In this document: positions 43,449 through 52,970 of the stretch, piece after piece
Layout of the letters: each line of letters starts with the position of its first letter
Position numbering within the stretch: the stretch's first letter is position 1
Source of the DNA: Candidatus Polarisedimenticolaceae bacterium
GTDB taxonomy: Bacteria > Pseudomonadota > Gammaproteobacteria > Chromatiales > Chromatiaceae
Reading direction: 5' to 3'
Assembly (NCBI GenBank): GCA_021648685.1
Contig: JAKISI010000003.1
Span: 33,741 to 97,740, forward strand
DNA: 64,000 nt
Translations under genes and position numbers: made by a program
Notes under the pieces: generated by a model
Told to the model about the DNA's origin: nothing
What the model saw: only the letters and a program-made list of their open reading frames with translations
Databases searched by the model: none

Positions 43449-44393
43449 ATGTCAAATATAAAAAAAGTCTGGGCTGCGATTATGGCGCTGCTGCTGGCAG
43501 GAACAGTGGATGCGACTGAAAAAGAGGATAGCTATGCGGAGGCCCGTTTGGCGCAGCAGGCCTGTTTGCAGATTGCCCAGCGGTTGGCCTCGGTCTATAC
43601 GCGCGACTGCGGCTACAACAATGGCCTGGTAACCACGGGGCAGCTCTCGGTAGAGGGCCGCCCGATTCTGGAGAAAACCTACCCCCCACGCCCACCCAAA
43701 AAGCCCAGAGCACGTGTGCTGCTTGTGGGAGGGATCCATGCGGATGAGCTTAGCTCCATCAGCATCGTCTTCAGGTGGATGCGCATTCTGGATAAGTATC
43801 ACTCCGGCCTGTTTCACTGGAAAGTGGTTCCGCTGCTCAATCCAGATGGGCTGTTTCAAACGAGCCGTGCATTGCGGGTCAATGCCAATGGCGTCGATCT
43901 CAACCGGAATTTCCCTGCGCCCGATTGGGAGGCCAATGCGCTGGAGAGCTACTGGGTAGGGCGAACGGGGCGTAATCCAAGACGTTATCCCGGCCCATCT
44001 GCACTGAGTGAGCCTGAAAGTTTCTGGCTGGCAAAAGAGATCGAACGTTTTCGCCCGGATGTGATTGTCGCCGTCCATGCCCCCTATGGCGTAGTGGATT
44101 TTGACGGGCCGCCCAAAGGCCCCAGGAAACTGGGGAAACTCCATCTGAATCTGCTGGGGACTTACCCTGGCTCATTGGGCAACTATGCAGGGTTGCAAAA
44201 AAATATCCCGGTGGTGACGATTGAGCTAAAGCACGCCGGGATTATGCCGCGGTCAAAAGAGATCCGGCGTATCTGGATAGATCTGATCCGGTGGGTAAAA
44301 AATAATATCCCCAAGGATACGCCACCCGTTTACAAGGGGTTGCAGGCCTTTATGCAGGATATGGAAGAGACAGAGCCGTCGCGCAAGAACTGA
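43449..44393 (+). CDS. M14-family zinc carboxypeptidase (murein-peptide-amidase-like)
   Basis: An exported 314-residue metallopeptidase. After a signal peptide (VWAAIMALLLAGTVDA) the zinc ligands appear as HADE in LLVGGIHADELSSIS and a later histidine in VIVAVHAPYGVVD. Substrate-side NANGVDLNRNFP is typical of MpaA-like enzymes and the catalytic glutamate is in VVTIELKHAG. It probably trims peptidoglycan peptides, which suits its envelope-enzyme neighbours. Start ATG 43449 is chosen for its signal peptide; GTG 43431 is possible. Confidence 0.83.
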   Translation: MSNIKKVWAAIMALLLAGTVDATEKEDSYAEARLAQQACLQIAQRLASVYTRDCGYNNGLVTTGQLSVEGRPILEKTYPPRPPKKPRARVLLVGGIHADELSSISIVFRWMRILDKYHSGLFHWKVVPLLNPDGLFQTSRALRVNANGVDLNRNFPAPDWEANALESYWVGRTGRNPRRYPGPSALSEPESFWLAKEIERFRPDVIVAVHAPYGVVDFDGPPKGPRKLGKLHLNLLGTYPGSLGNYAGLQKNIPVVTIELKHAGIMPRSKEIRRIWIDLIRWVKNNIPKDTPPVYKGLQAFMQDMEETEPSRKN

Positions 44394-44432
44394 TCTACAC
44401 CCAGGTTCTGCCCGCTCATCGCAGCATAAAGG

Positions 44433-45665
44433 CTATTGGTTTCTGGCTAATGGCGGCGTGTTGGTCTTCTCTGTGCCCTCATAGACAATTCGCCATACTC
44501 CATCCCCTTCGCGTTTCCAGTATTGGCGTTTGTATGCACCACCGCTGTAGTTGTTGCTCTCGTAGCGCTGGCTAAAGCGTACGACAGCCAGCCCCTCCTC
44601 GCCCGGATCTGAAAAGATGCTGAGGCCCGTGAGCCGGATATTGATCTGGGTCTTTCCCCTGTTAATGGTCTCTTTACGTGCCACCCAGCTCTCGTAGTCA
44701 CGATTTTCGGCTTTAAATGACGGGGAGTAATTGGCTGCATATTGCGCAATATTGCGGCTCTCCCAATCCCTGCGCCACTTCTCGATGGCCTCCTCAATCT
44801 CTTTACGCTGCTGCTCGATGTGCGAGGGGGGCTGCCAATCTACCCTGTCAGCCAGGATGACAGGGGTTTTTCCAATATCAATAAGAGGGATGAGCGATTC
44901 AAAATCTGCATTGGCCAGTGCCACGCAGCCTTCGCTGGAGCGTGGAGCCCTGCTGTAGGTGTCGCTGGGGACGCCATGAATCCAGATGCCATAGCCTGTG
45001 CGCCCCAGCCGGTGATCCCACGGGTTTGGGTAATCAATCGGCAGGGCGCCGGCACCGTAAAGATCGGGGAGCTCGCTGCCGGGAATATGCCGGGAGATGA
45101 AATAGACCCCAATCGGGGTTTTCAGGTCGCCCTCCACCTGTTTGGCGGTGCCATTTTTGCCGATGGAGGCATAATAATTTGCCAGCAGGCGGGGGGTACC
45201 GTTGTCATTTTCAAACAGATAGAGGCGCGACATCTCCAGATCGACCACGATGACCCGCTTCTGGTCGGCCGACAGGCGCAGCATATTGGCTGGCAGGGTG
45301 CCTTGCTGGGGTTGCGAGAGGTGGCTGCGCAGGCGGCTTCGGGCTTCGTCCCGCAGCTCGTTGATGCGACCTCTGGTCTTTAGTGAAAGATTGCCAAACT
45401 CACCTATTGGCTGGCTCTTTGCCAACAGCAGATCGCCATATACCAGCTGAGCCAGGTGGAACTTTGGGTTTAGCTCCACCAGTGTTTCAATGCTTTGCAG
45501 TGCTGCATCCAGATGATGGTTGCGAATATGGCCGAGAGTATCCATCAGCAGTCTCTCCTCCTTGAGCTGGAGCTGATGGGGGTGCTCTACCTTAGGTGCG
45601 GCGCCCGCGTGCAGTGACCAGAGGCAACCAATCAGAATGGAGAGGCGAACAGCACTCAATCTCAT
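44433..45665 (-). CDS. L,D-transpeptidase (YkuD) with NTF2-like tail
   Basis: A 410-residue exported enzyme. A signal peptide (LSILIGCLWSLHAGAA) and a helical region (about 25-115) precede the YkuD domain: IVVDLEMSRLYLFEND, TPIGVYFISRHIPG, then WIHGVPSDTYSRAPRSSEGC with the catalytic His and Cys in an S-E-G-C form. The C-terminal about 110 residues (WRRDWESRNIAQYAANYSPS and so on) are an NTF2-like domain also found in the gene upstream. It cross-links or edits peptidoglycan or attaches lipoprotein. It is translationally coupled (ATGA overlap) to the TPR gene. Confidence 0.88.
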   Translation of the reverse strand: MRLSAVRLSILIGCLWSLHAGAAPKVEHPHQLQLKEERLLMDTLGHIRNHHLDAALQSIETLVELNPKFHLAQLVYGDLLLAKSQPIGEFGNLSLKTRGRINELRDEARSRLRSHLSQPQQGTLPANMLRLSADQKRVIVVDLEMSRLYLFENDNGTPRLLANYYASIGKNGTAKQVEGDLKTPIGVYFISRHIPGSELPDLYGAGALPIDYPNPWDHRLGRTGYGIWIHGVPSDTYSRAPRSSEGCVALANADFESLIPLIDIGKTPVILADRVDWQPPSHIEQQRKEIEEAIEKWRRDWESRNIAQYAANYSPSFKAENRDYESWVARKETINRGKTQINIRLTGLSIFSDPGEEGLAVVRFSQRYESNNYSGGAYKRQYWKREGDGVWRIVYEGTEKTNTPPLARNQ

Positions 45666-46675
45666 TGAAGTGATACTTCTCTAACAATCTTCCAATCGTT
45701 ACCATCTCTTTTCATGCGCAGATACTTTCTGCTCTCATCGCTATAGGTGTTTGAGCGGTAGGTCTGCAAAAACTCAACCCGGGCTTCGTCCTCGCTTATC
45801 ACGGTAATTTCAGGATCCAGCACCTCGATCTCGATAAAACGAGGTTTGGCAATGCGCTGTTTGCGCTGCTGCTCCCAGGCAGCTCGAGAGAGGCCGCGTG
45901 ATGGCTTGAATGTGGCGTGGTAGTGGCTCAGGTAACCTGCGACATCCTTGCTGGACCATGTCTGCGCCCATTGATGTGCGGTGGAGAGAATGCCCTGCTC
46001 AAGTTCGGACAAGCCCTCTGTCCCATCGGAGTCATCCTCCATCAGCATGGCCAGCTCAGAGTCTTCCTCCTCGATAGCCGGTGCAGCTGCCTGCGCTGCG
46101 GGTGCAGGCTGAGCTTCAGTGGCTGGGGTGGAGGCGGCTGTTGCGGATTGATGTGATGCGTTATTGATTGTGCCAACAGAGAAAAGCTCACTCATCAGTG
46201 CCAGCTTGTCGCGTGCGGCAGCATTCTCCTTGTCCAGTGACAGCGCGTGGTTGTAGGCGTCAGCGGCCATCATGGCGTAGATATTGCCAAGGTTTTCATG
46301 CGCTGTGGCATAACTTGGGTGGGTGGTGATGGCAGATTGCAGCGCCTTGCGGGCATCATCGAACCGCCCCAGTGCCGAGTAGGATACAGCCAGGTTATTG
46401 TAAGGTTCTGGCAGTTCCGGATAGTCTTTGGTGAGCGCCTCGAATATCTTGATCGCCGCTTCCAGTTGATCCTGATTGACCAGGATCAGACCTTTAAGAA
46501 AGCGCGCCTCGGCATGCTCAGGGTTGGATGCCAGAAACCCGTCAAGCTGCTTTATCGCTCTGTCTGGATAGCCTTGCTCCAGTAGGGTTTTAGCCTCATT
46601 CAGGGCTTCTTGTTCACCGCTTGTGGCGGGTGTGGCTATAAAAGCTATCAGTACAACTAAGAGTATGCGTAACAT
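45662..46675 (-). CDS. TPR protein with NTF2-like C-terminus
   Basis: A 337-residue exported protein: signal MLRILLVVLIAFIATPATSG, four TPR repeats (about 25-160; for example AIKIFEALTKDYPELPEPYN), an Ala/Pro-rich linker (TAASTPATEAQPAPAAQ) and an NTF2-like domain with YLSHYHATFKPSRGLSRAAW. The last resembles the tail of the L,D-transpeptidase encoded next. The start at 46675 gives the signal peptide; the open frame runs 75 bases further upstream. The stop overlaps the next ATG. Probably a periplasmic partner or scaffold of the transpeptidase. Confidence 0.78.
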   Translation of the reverse strand: MLRILLVVLIAFIATPATSGEQEALNEAKTLLEQGYPDRAIKQLDGFLASNPEHAEARFLKGLILVNQDQLEAAIKIFEALTKDYPELPEPYNNLAVSYSALGRFDDARKALQSAITTHPSYATAHENLGNIYAMMAADAYNHALSLDKENAAARDKLALMSELFSVGTINNASHQSATAASTPATEAQPAPAAQAAAPAIEEEDSELAMLMEDDSDGTEGLSELEQGILSTAHQWAQTWSSKDVAGYLSHYHATFKPSRGLSRAAWEQQRKQRIAKPRFIEIEVLDPEITVISEDEARVEFLQTYRSNTYSDESRKYLRMKRDGNDWKIVREVSLQ

Positions 46676-46926
46676 GTTAATTGTCGGAGCCTTGATGTAG
46701 CGAGTCTGAAACGATCGATTATACCCATTTGGCGGTATCGGTGACCACAATTAAATTCTGCCAGCGGTTTGTGCTCAAGTATAGATCAAAAGTTAAGATA
46801 TTGATTTGAATGGGGTAATAAAAACATGCCTGCAACATAGCCGATGCGGGTCAGCGGCATTAATAACTGGCTCGCCGTCTGTTTTTTGATTAAGCTGTAA
46901 TGCGTGACCATGGTCGGCCGTTGTGA

Positions 46927-47586
46927 ATGCGCATGAATAAATTACCCCCAAGCCTTAGTGTGGGCACCCTGCTAAACCTGCAACCTGTTGCTCAAAACTC
47001 CAGGGGCGGCTTTGATGTGCAGTTGATTGGGTATATGCCGGGTGAGAGCCTGCTGGTATCTCAGCCGCTGAATAACCGGGCTGCCGTTAAGCTGGTTGCC
47101 GGGATGGCTTACCAGGCACGCATTGCATCGGGCGATTCCACCTACGCCTTTGAGACGGAGATCGTGCGTGTATGTGATCAGCCCTACCAATATATGCACC
47201 TGCGGTTTCCAAAAGGGATACAAGGGGTGATATTGCGCCGTGCCCAGCGAACCCGGATCAGCGAGTCGCAGCTGGTGCTGAAGATGCAGGATGGCGCAGA
47301 GATGCGCTCGGTCGCCATGCTGGACATCAGCCCACTGGGGGCCTGCCTGGTCTCGGAGCAGCCTTTGGGCAAGGTGGGTGATTTTTTCTGCATTGATGTG
47401 CAGCACAAATCCACAGCGGATACGCTGACTTTCCCCTGCACCATTCGCCATATTAACAAAGCCCCTGCGAGAGAGAGCCAGCCAGCCTGTTATCATGGCG
47501 TTGAGTTTTCGAAACTGGATGCCAATGCGCTTAATTTTATTACCTATTTTATCCGGGACAGCGTGGCGAGGCAGAGGACTTCTTAG
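46927..47586 (+). CDS. YcgR-like PilZ protein (c-di-GMP effector)
   Basis: A 219-residue soluble protein. Residues 1-105 match the N-terminal YcgR/PilZN barrel (FDVQLIGYMPGESLLVSQPL). The C-terminal PilZ domain has the c-di-GMP motifs RRAQRTRI (R-x3-R) and LDISPLGACL (D-x-S-x-x-G). Such proteins act as flagellar brakes or control exopolysaccharide synthesis when c-di-GMP is high, so it could link to the EPS cluster. ATG 46927 and 46933 are both possible. Monocistronic, divergent from the TPR gene. Confidence 0.9.
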   Translation: MRMNKLPPSLSVGTLLNLQPVAQNSRGGFDVQLIGYMPGESLLVSQPLNNRAAVKLVAGMAYQARIASGDSTYAFETEIVRVCDQPYQYMHLRFPKGIQGVILRRAQRTRISESQLVLKMQDGAEMRSVAMLDISPLGACLVSEQPLGKVGDFFCIDVQHKSTADTLTFPCTIRHINKAPARESQPACYHGVEFSKLDANALNFITYFIRDSVARQRTS

Positions 47587-47631
47587 CCTTGCATGTTCTG
47601 GATAACCAGTAAATTACCAAGGTAAAAACAT

Positions 47632-47772
47632 ATGAATTTCAATAAGCTAGAGAAAACCTCCATTGGAAAAAGATTGATGTCTCCCTGGGCGCTGGGCATT
47701 GTTTCAATGATACTGATTGTTGGAGCAGGCGCGCTTTCGGCTCTGGTGACGACGGGTATTATTGTCCCTTAG
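47632..47772 (+). CDS. 46-residue single-helix membrane protein
   Basis: A short gene with AAGG nine bases before the ATG. It encodes a basic N-terminus (MNFNKLEKTSIGKRLMSPW) and one membrane helix (ALGIVSMILIVGAGALSALV) ending in TTGIIVP. The stop overlaps the csiV stop on the other strand. Good codon use and a ribosome-binding site support a real small membrane protein; the function is unknown. Confidence 0.5.
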   Translation: MNFNKLEKTSIGKRLMSPWALGIVSMILIVGAGALSALVTTGIIVP

Positions 47773-48857
47773 CGGCTCTCGGATTCAATCTGGCGCGCGG
47801 GTATCTCTATGATGGATCGGGTTACCCCAGGTTCTGGCGGGGTAGTGACTGGCTCCTGCTCGGCCGCTGTTGCATCGGGTTCCGCTGTGTTTGCTTCCTC
47901 AACCTGATGGGTTGGTGCTGTTGCTTCCGGTTCCACGGGTTCGGCGGGAATCGGTAACTCATAAGGGGTGATTTTTATCAAAACGCCCATTAATGGATGG
48001 TCGATATAGTGCAACTCGCCACTGCGCATGCGTCGATGCGCCTGCATCCGATAGCGGTTATACGGTTGCGCCTGCGCTGTAAAGCCACCCTCAAAGGATT
48101 GCTCGTAAGATGAGTAAGATGCTGCGGCCCTGATCCGCCTGAGCAGATCCAGTTCAACATGCAGGTAGCGGCTTACGCTGATGCGTATCGTGCCTTCCAG
48201 GTCGGGCGGTTCTGCGGTGGTAACCAGCCCAGACCCGTTGAATATTCCCATCCCTGTGGCGAGTTCGGCCACTCTCTCTTTTTCAACCTCTGTTTTGTCC
48301 TGCTCTGCTGCATAAGGGGTTTGCAGATAAAGAAGTGGCGCCTTTTTTTGGCTGCTGACCGGCTGACGCCATGCCAGGTGGATCTCGGGGTGCAGGCCAG
48401 GGCTTCGCTGAAGACGGCTGAATTCCCTCTTCAGCCTGAGTTCCTCCTCTGGGAGCAGCGCGTATGGCTTGGGCCCTGTCAGTGCTGGCAGCTCGCCGGG
48501 TGTGGGTAACGCTTCAATCAGTTCGTGGCTCTCTGCTGCGGTATTGTTTTCATCTGCTGACACAGTGGGCAGGTTGAGATTTGTATCGCTGTTGAGATCA
48601 TCAATGCCACCTTTGATAGTGGTTCCAATGGGCTGGATCTTATCTGCGGGATCTGCCTGTAGTGGCCTGGCACGCCCAAAGTCAGGGGTGCCGGGGTTGC
48701 TGGGCCACATCTCACCCAGGCTGTCGGGCTGAACGTCGCGGGTAAAGATGATGATCTCAACCTCATACCAGGGCTGCGCCTTCTTCGCCAGGGATGGGGT
48801 GGCAGGGAGTGTGCAGCAGAGCAGGAGGGCTAACCAGTGGCGGGATTTCAGTTTCAT
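47769..48857 (-). CDS. csiV: CsiV family peptidoglycan-binding protein
   Basis: A 362-residue periplasmic protein with a signal peptide (WLALLLCCTLPATPSLAKK) and the family start WYEVEIIIFTRDVQPDSLGE. In Vibrio, CsiV binds peptidoglycan and helps confer resistance to D-amino-acid-induced stress. The conserved C-terminal part includes SVSRYLHVELDLLRRI and RRMRSGELHYIDHPLMGVLI. The tail is Pro/Glu-rich and low in complexity. It lies 10 bases after mfd on the same strand, an arrangement common in gammaproteobacteria. Confidence 0.9.
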   Translation of the reverse strand: MKLKSRHWLALLLCCTLPATPSLAKKAQPWYEVEIIIFTRDVQPDSLGEMWPSNPGTPDFGRARPLQADPADKIQPIGTTIKGGIDDLNSDTNLNLPTVSADENNTAAESHELIEALPTPGELPALTGPKPYALLPEEELRLKREFSRLQRSPGLHPEIHLAWRQPVSSQKKAPLLYLQTPYAAEQDKTEVEKERVAELATGMGIFNGSGLVTTAEPPDLEGTIRISVSRYLHVELDLLRRIRAAASYSSYEQSFEGGFTAQAQPYNRYRMQAHRRMRSGELHYIDHPLMGVLIKITPYELPIPAEPVEPEATAPTHQVEEANTAEPDATAAEQEPVTTPPEPGVTRSIIEIPARQIESESR

Positions 48858-48867
48858 AGCGGGCAGT

Positions 48868-51800
48868 TTACTGCCTGTCAGAGATCAGGTCGAGCAGGTT
48901 GGTGATCTGTTCAATGCGTTGGTTGCGGTCAGAAAAGTCGTCATAGAACCGCAGCCGGTTACTGCCGTCCAGTTTGAACTCCCTGGGGCGGGACTGAATC
49001 AGCTGGATCAGGTGCATCGGGTCAATCTTTGGCGTCTCATCAAAGATAATGCGGCCACTCTCCGGCCCCACCTCTATCTTGCGGATGCCCAGGGGTTGCG
49101 CCTTGAGCTTCAGCTGGGTGATGCCGAACAGGAATTTGGCCGGTTCCGGCAGCAGGCCAAAGCGGTCGATCATCTCCACCTGCAGTTCGCGTAGTTCTGC
49201 CTTCGTTTTGGCACTGGCAATGCGTTTATAGAGCACCAGCCGTGAGTGTACGTCTGGTAGATAATCCTCCGGCAGCAGAGCTGGCAGCTGCAGGTCGATC
49301 TCGGCACCGTGATCCAGTGGTCGATCCAGCTCAGGCTGACGTCCCGCCTTCAGCGCCGCTACGGCCCGCTCCAGCAGGTCGGTGTAGAGGGTGAAGCCGA
49401 TCTCGTGGATCTGTCCGCTCTGATCGTCGCCCAGCAGCTCGCCGGCTCCGCGAATCTCCAGATCGTGTGTGGCGAGGGTGAAACCGGCACCCAGCTCCTC
49501 CAGTGATTCGATCGCCTCCAGCCGCTTTTTGGCATCGGGTGTCATGCTTTTGGGTGGTGGGGTGAGCAGATAGGCGTAGGCGCGGTGGTGAGAGCGCCCG
49601 ACCCGGCCACGCAGCTGATGCAGCTGAGCCAGCCCCAGTTTATCAGCGCGGTTGATGATGATGGTGTTGGCACTGGGCACGTCGATGCCGCTCTCGATGA
49701 TGGTGGTGCAGACCAGGATGTTGAAGCGCTGGTGATAGAAGTCACGCATGATCTGCTCCAGTTTCCGCTCCCGCATCTGGCCGTGTGCGGTCTGCACCCG
49801 CGCGCGCGGCAGTAGCTTCTGCAAGCGGGCAGTGGTGTTCTCAATGGTCTGCACCTCATTGTGCAGAAAATAGACTTGACCACCGCGTTTGATCTCACGC
49901 TGGCAGGCCTCGGTAATCAGGGTATCGTTCCACTGGCTGATAAAGGTTTTGATCGGGTGGCGGCCGACCGGGGGGGTGGCGATAATGGAGAGATCACGCA
50001 GTCCGGCCATTGACATATTCAGTGTGCGCGGGATTGGGGTGGCGGTGAGGGTGAGCAGATCCACCTCGCTGCGCAGTGACTTCAGCCGCTCCTTGTGGCG
50101 TACGCCGAAGCGGTGCTCTTCGTCGATGATGGCCAGCCCCAGTCGCTTGAATTTGACGTCGGGCTGTAGCAGCTTGTGGGTGCCGATGATGATGTCCACC
50201 TGGCCGGATGCCAGCCCGGCAAGCACCGTTTGCTGCTGTTTGGCGCTACGGAAACGGGAGAGTGACTCGACCCGCACCGGCCAGTCGGCAAAGCGGTCGG
50301 CAAAGTTCTGGTAGTGCTGCTGGGCCAGCAGCGTGGTGGGTACCAGCACTGCCACCTGCCGCCCCCCCTGCACCGCGCAGCAGGCGGCGCGCATGGCGAC
50401 CTCGGTCTTGCCGAAGCCAACATCGCCGCAGACCACGCGATCCATTGGATGGGGCGCGGCCATATCGGCCAGTACGCTTTCGATTGCCTGCGCCTGGTCG
50501 GGTGTCTCTTCAAATTCGAAGGCGGCAGCGAAGGTGGCATATTCATCACCCGGCTGCGGGTAGGCGAAACCAGGGTTGGCGGCGCGCCGGGCGTAGATCT
50601 CCAGCAGCTCTGCGGCGACATCGCGCACCCGTTCGCTGGCCTTGCGTTTGAGACGCTCCCACTGTTCGCCGCCCAGTCGATGCAGTGGCGCCTTCTCTGG
50701 CGAGGCACCGGAGTAGCGGCTGATCAGGTGCAGTGAGGAGACCGGTACATAGAGCTTGTCGCCCCTGGCGTACTCCAGGGTAAGGAATTCGGTCTCCATC
50801 CCTCCCACATTCAGGGATTGCAGCCCCAGGTAGCGCCCCACACCGTGATCTTCGTGCACCACGGGAGCGCCGATGTGCAGCTCGGTCAGGTTGCGGATGA
50901 TCTGATCCGGGTCGGATTCAGAGACCTTGCGGCGGCGCTCCTGCCGTACCCGTTCGCCCAGCAGTTGTGTCTCGGTGATGATGACTAGGCCGGCATGCTT
51001 CAGCCAGAGCCCCTGCTCCTGTGGTGAGACGGTCAGTGCCAGCGGGGCATCGGAGGCAAGGAAGGCCTGCCAGCTATCCAGCAGGGCAGGCTCGATCTCG
51101 AAGCCGTGCAGGGTGTCAAGCAGCATCTCGCGACGGCCAGCACTCTCGGCGATGAAGAGTATGCGCCCCGGCTGACTGGCGATGAAGGCCTGCAGGGCAG
51201 CGGCTGGCTGTGTCGCACGTGCTTGCAACCCCAGTGGTGGCAGGGTTGCGGTGCCGAAGTTGTGGAAACCGGCGTAGCCCTTGCGGCGGGCGGGTATCTC
51301 ATGCTTTTCAATTTGTATGGAGGCGCCCTGGTTGAGCCGGGCGGCCAGCTCATCTGCAGTGAGGTAGATCTCTGCCGGCTCCAGGATCGGGCGCTCGGTA
51401 TCGTGCCGACGCTGTTCGTAACGCGCCTCGACCTGTTGCAGGAACTGGGTGGCATGGCTGCGCGCCTGTCCGATCTCGATGGTCAGACACTGTTCGGGCA
51501 GGTAGTCGAATAGGCTGGCGGTCTGCTCAAAAAAGAGTGGCAGATAATACTCCAGCCCGCCGGGGGCGTTGCCTTCGCTCACTTCATGGTAGATCAGGCT
51601 GCGTTGTGGATCGCCCTCGATCCGGGTGCGGTGGGCCTGGCGGAACTGTTCGATGCTCGCCTCGTTGAGTGGGAACTCGCGGGCGGGCAGCATCTCGATC
51701 TGCGTCACCTTTGTGATCGAGCGCTGGCTCTCCGGGTCGAAGGTGCGGATGCTGTCCACCGTATCGTCGAACAGATCGATGCGAAAGGGGTGCGGGCTGC

Positions 51801-52395
51801 CCATTGGAAAGATGTCGAGCAGTGAGCCGCGCACGGCAAACTCACCATGCGCCATCACCTGGGAGACACACTGATAGCTGGCAGACTCCAGCTGCCGGCG
51901 GATCTCGCTCAAAACAAGTGGCTCGCCGGTGGCAACCAGCAGGCTGTTGGCATGGATATAGCTGCAGGGCGGCAGGCGCTGGAGCAGGGTGCTGACCGGG
52001 ACAATCAGCAGCCCCTTGCGGATGCTGGAGAGCCGATAGAGTATCAGCAGCCGTTGTGAGACCAGCTCGGGCAGAGGTGAAAAGATGTCATAGGGCAGGG
52101 TCTCCCAATCGGGAAAATTCAGAATGGGCAGCGCTTCCTGCCCTAAAAAGAAGGCCAGCTCCTGTTCCAGCTCGGTGGCCGATTGGGCATCTTCAGCGAT
52201 GACCAGGGTGAGCCCTGAGCCACTCTTGGCGGCAGAGGCAATTGCCAGAGCGGTGCTGCTGCCATAGAGCTGACCCCACTGGAGCCGTTCGTTGGACGAG
52301 GTTGGAAGAGCAGGGTGTAGTGGGTTGGGTGGGGCGGCTGGCATCGATCGACTGTTTTGGCTGAGGGGAAAAACCGTGTATTCTCGCATATTCAT
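48868..52395 (-). CDS. mfd: Transcription-repair coupling factor Mfd
   Basis: Mfd removes stalled RNA polymerase and recruits UvrA. The product is about 1,175 residues, a full-length form: UvrB-like N-terminal region, the RNA-polymerase-interacting domain (around HEDHGVGRYLGLQSLN), and a RecG-like translocase with Walker A VCGDVGFGKTEVAMRA, DEEH box IIDEEHRFGVRHKERL, and TATPIPRTLNMSM. The C-terminal domain carries the UvrA-blocking element. ATGs at 52395 and 52389 are likelier starts than the TTG at 52410. Confidence 0.97.
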   Translation of the reverse strand: MNMREYTVFPLSQNSRSMPAAPPNPLHPALPTSSNERLQWGQLYGSSTALAIASAAKSGSGLTLVIAEDAQSATELEQELAFFLGQEALPILNFPDWETLPYDIFSPLPELVSQRLLILYRLSSIRKGLLIVPVSTLLQRLPPCSYIHANSLLVATGEPLVLSEIRRQLESASYQCVSQVMAHGEFAVRGSLLDIFPMGSPHPFRIDLFDDTVDSIRTFDPESQRSITKVTQIEMLPAREFPLNEASIEQFRQAHRTRIEGDPQRSLIYHEVSEGNAPGGLEYYLPLFFEQTASLFDYLPEQCLTIEIGQARSHATQFLQQVEARYEQRRHDTERPILEPAEIYLTADELAARLNQGASIQIEKHEIPARRKGYAGFHNFGTATLPPLGLQARATQPAAALQAFIASQPGRILFIAESAGRREMLLDTLHGFEIEPALLDSWQAFLASDAPLALTVSPQEQGLWLKHAGLVIITETQLLGERVRQERRRKVSESDPDQIIRNLTELHIGAPVVHEDHGVGRYLGLQSLNVGGMETEFLTLEYARGDKLYVPVSSLHLISRYSGASPEKAPLHRLGGEQWERLKRKASERVRDVAAELLEIYARRAANPGFAYPQPGDEYATFAAAFEFEETPDQAQAIESVLADMAAPHPMDRVVCGDVGFGKTEVAMRAACCAVQGGRQVAVLVPTTLLAQQHYQNFADRFADWPVRVESLSRFRSAKQQQTVLAGLASGQVDIIIGTHKLLQPDVKFKRLGLAIIDEEHRFGVRHKERLKSLRSEVDLLTLTATPIPRTLNMSMAGLRDLSIIATPPVGRHPIKTFISQWNDTLITEACQREIKRGGQVYFLHNEVQTIENTTARLQKLLPRARVQTAHGQMRERKLEQIMRDFYHQRFNILVCTTIIESGIDVPSANTIIINRADKLGLAQLHQLRGRVGRSHHRAYAYLLTPPPKSMTPDAKKRLEAIESLEELGAGFTLATHDLEIRGAGELLGDDQSGQIHEIGFTLYTDLLERAVAALKAGRQPELDRPLDHGAEIDLQLPALLPEDYLPDVHSRLVLYKRIASAKTKAELRELQVEMIDRFGLLPEPAKFLFGITQLKLKAQPLGIRKIEVGPESGRIIFDETPKIDPMHLIQLIQSRPREFKLDGSNRLRFYDDFSDRNQRIEQITNLLDLISDRQ

Positions 52396-52492
52396 ACCGG
52401 AACGCTGCAATCATTTACCGGGCGTGTCGTTTTGCCACATACCGGGTTGGTTTTCAGTGTTTTATACTTTTAACCCTTTCGAGGTGCGTTAT

Positions 52493-52960
52493 ATGTCTTT
52501 TGTGTCAATGACTATCAGGCGGTTTTGTCCGTCACTCTCTGTGCTGCTCTGTACCTTCATGCTGGCGGGATATGCCAAAGCCGGGGTTGAGGTCAGTGAT
52601 GCCTGGATTGCCGAAGCACCGCCAAATGTGAGCGCGCAGGCCGGTTATTTGACACTGAAAAACGGCACTGCCAAGCCAGTGAGTCTGACGGGTGTGAGCA
52701 GCGATGCGTTCAAGAGCGTTCAGATTCACCATACTCAACATGATGCCGCAATGGGGATGATGAAGATGTCCCATGCAAAAGCGGTTGAAATCCCTGCTGA
52801 GAGCACGCTGCAATTTAAGCCGGGTGGCTATCACCTGATGCTGATGAGGCCTAAATCAACGCTGAAGGCGGGTGACCAGGTCGAGATGAATCTAACCTTT
52901 GCTGATGGCACTGAAGTCAAGGCCACCTTCACGGTGCGGCGTAATAAATTTACCCTGTAA
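52493..52960 (+). CDS. Periplasmic copper chaperone PCu(A)C
   Basis: A 155-residue exported protein. Signal: SVLLCTFMLAGYAKAG. The copper-binding pattern H...M...H-x-M is visible as VQIHHTQHDAAMGMMKMSH and GGYHLMLMRP. PCu(A)C delivers Cu(I) to cytochrome oxidase. GAGGTG six bases before the ATG at 52493 fixes the start; the open frame runs further upstream into mfd but is not coding. Followed after ten bases by a membrane protein on the same strand. Confidence 0.9.
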   Translation: MSFVSMTIRRFCPSLSVLLCTFMLAGYAKAGVEVSDAWIAEAPPNVSAQAGYLTLKNGTAKPVSLTGVSSDAFKSVQIHHTQHDAAMGMMKMSHAKAVEIPAESTLQFKPGGYHLMLMRPKSTLKAGDQVEMNLTFADGTEVKATFTVRRNKFTL

Positions 52961-52970
52961 AATCTGAGCC

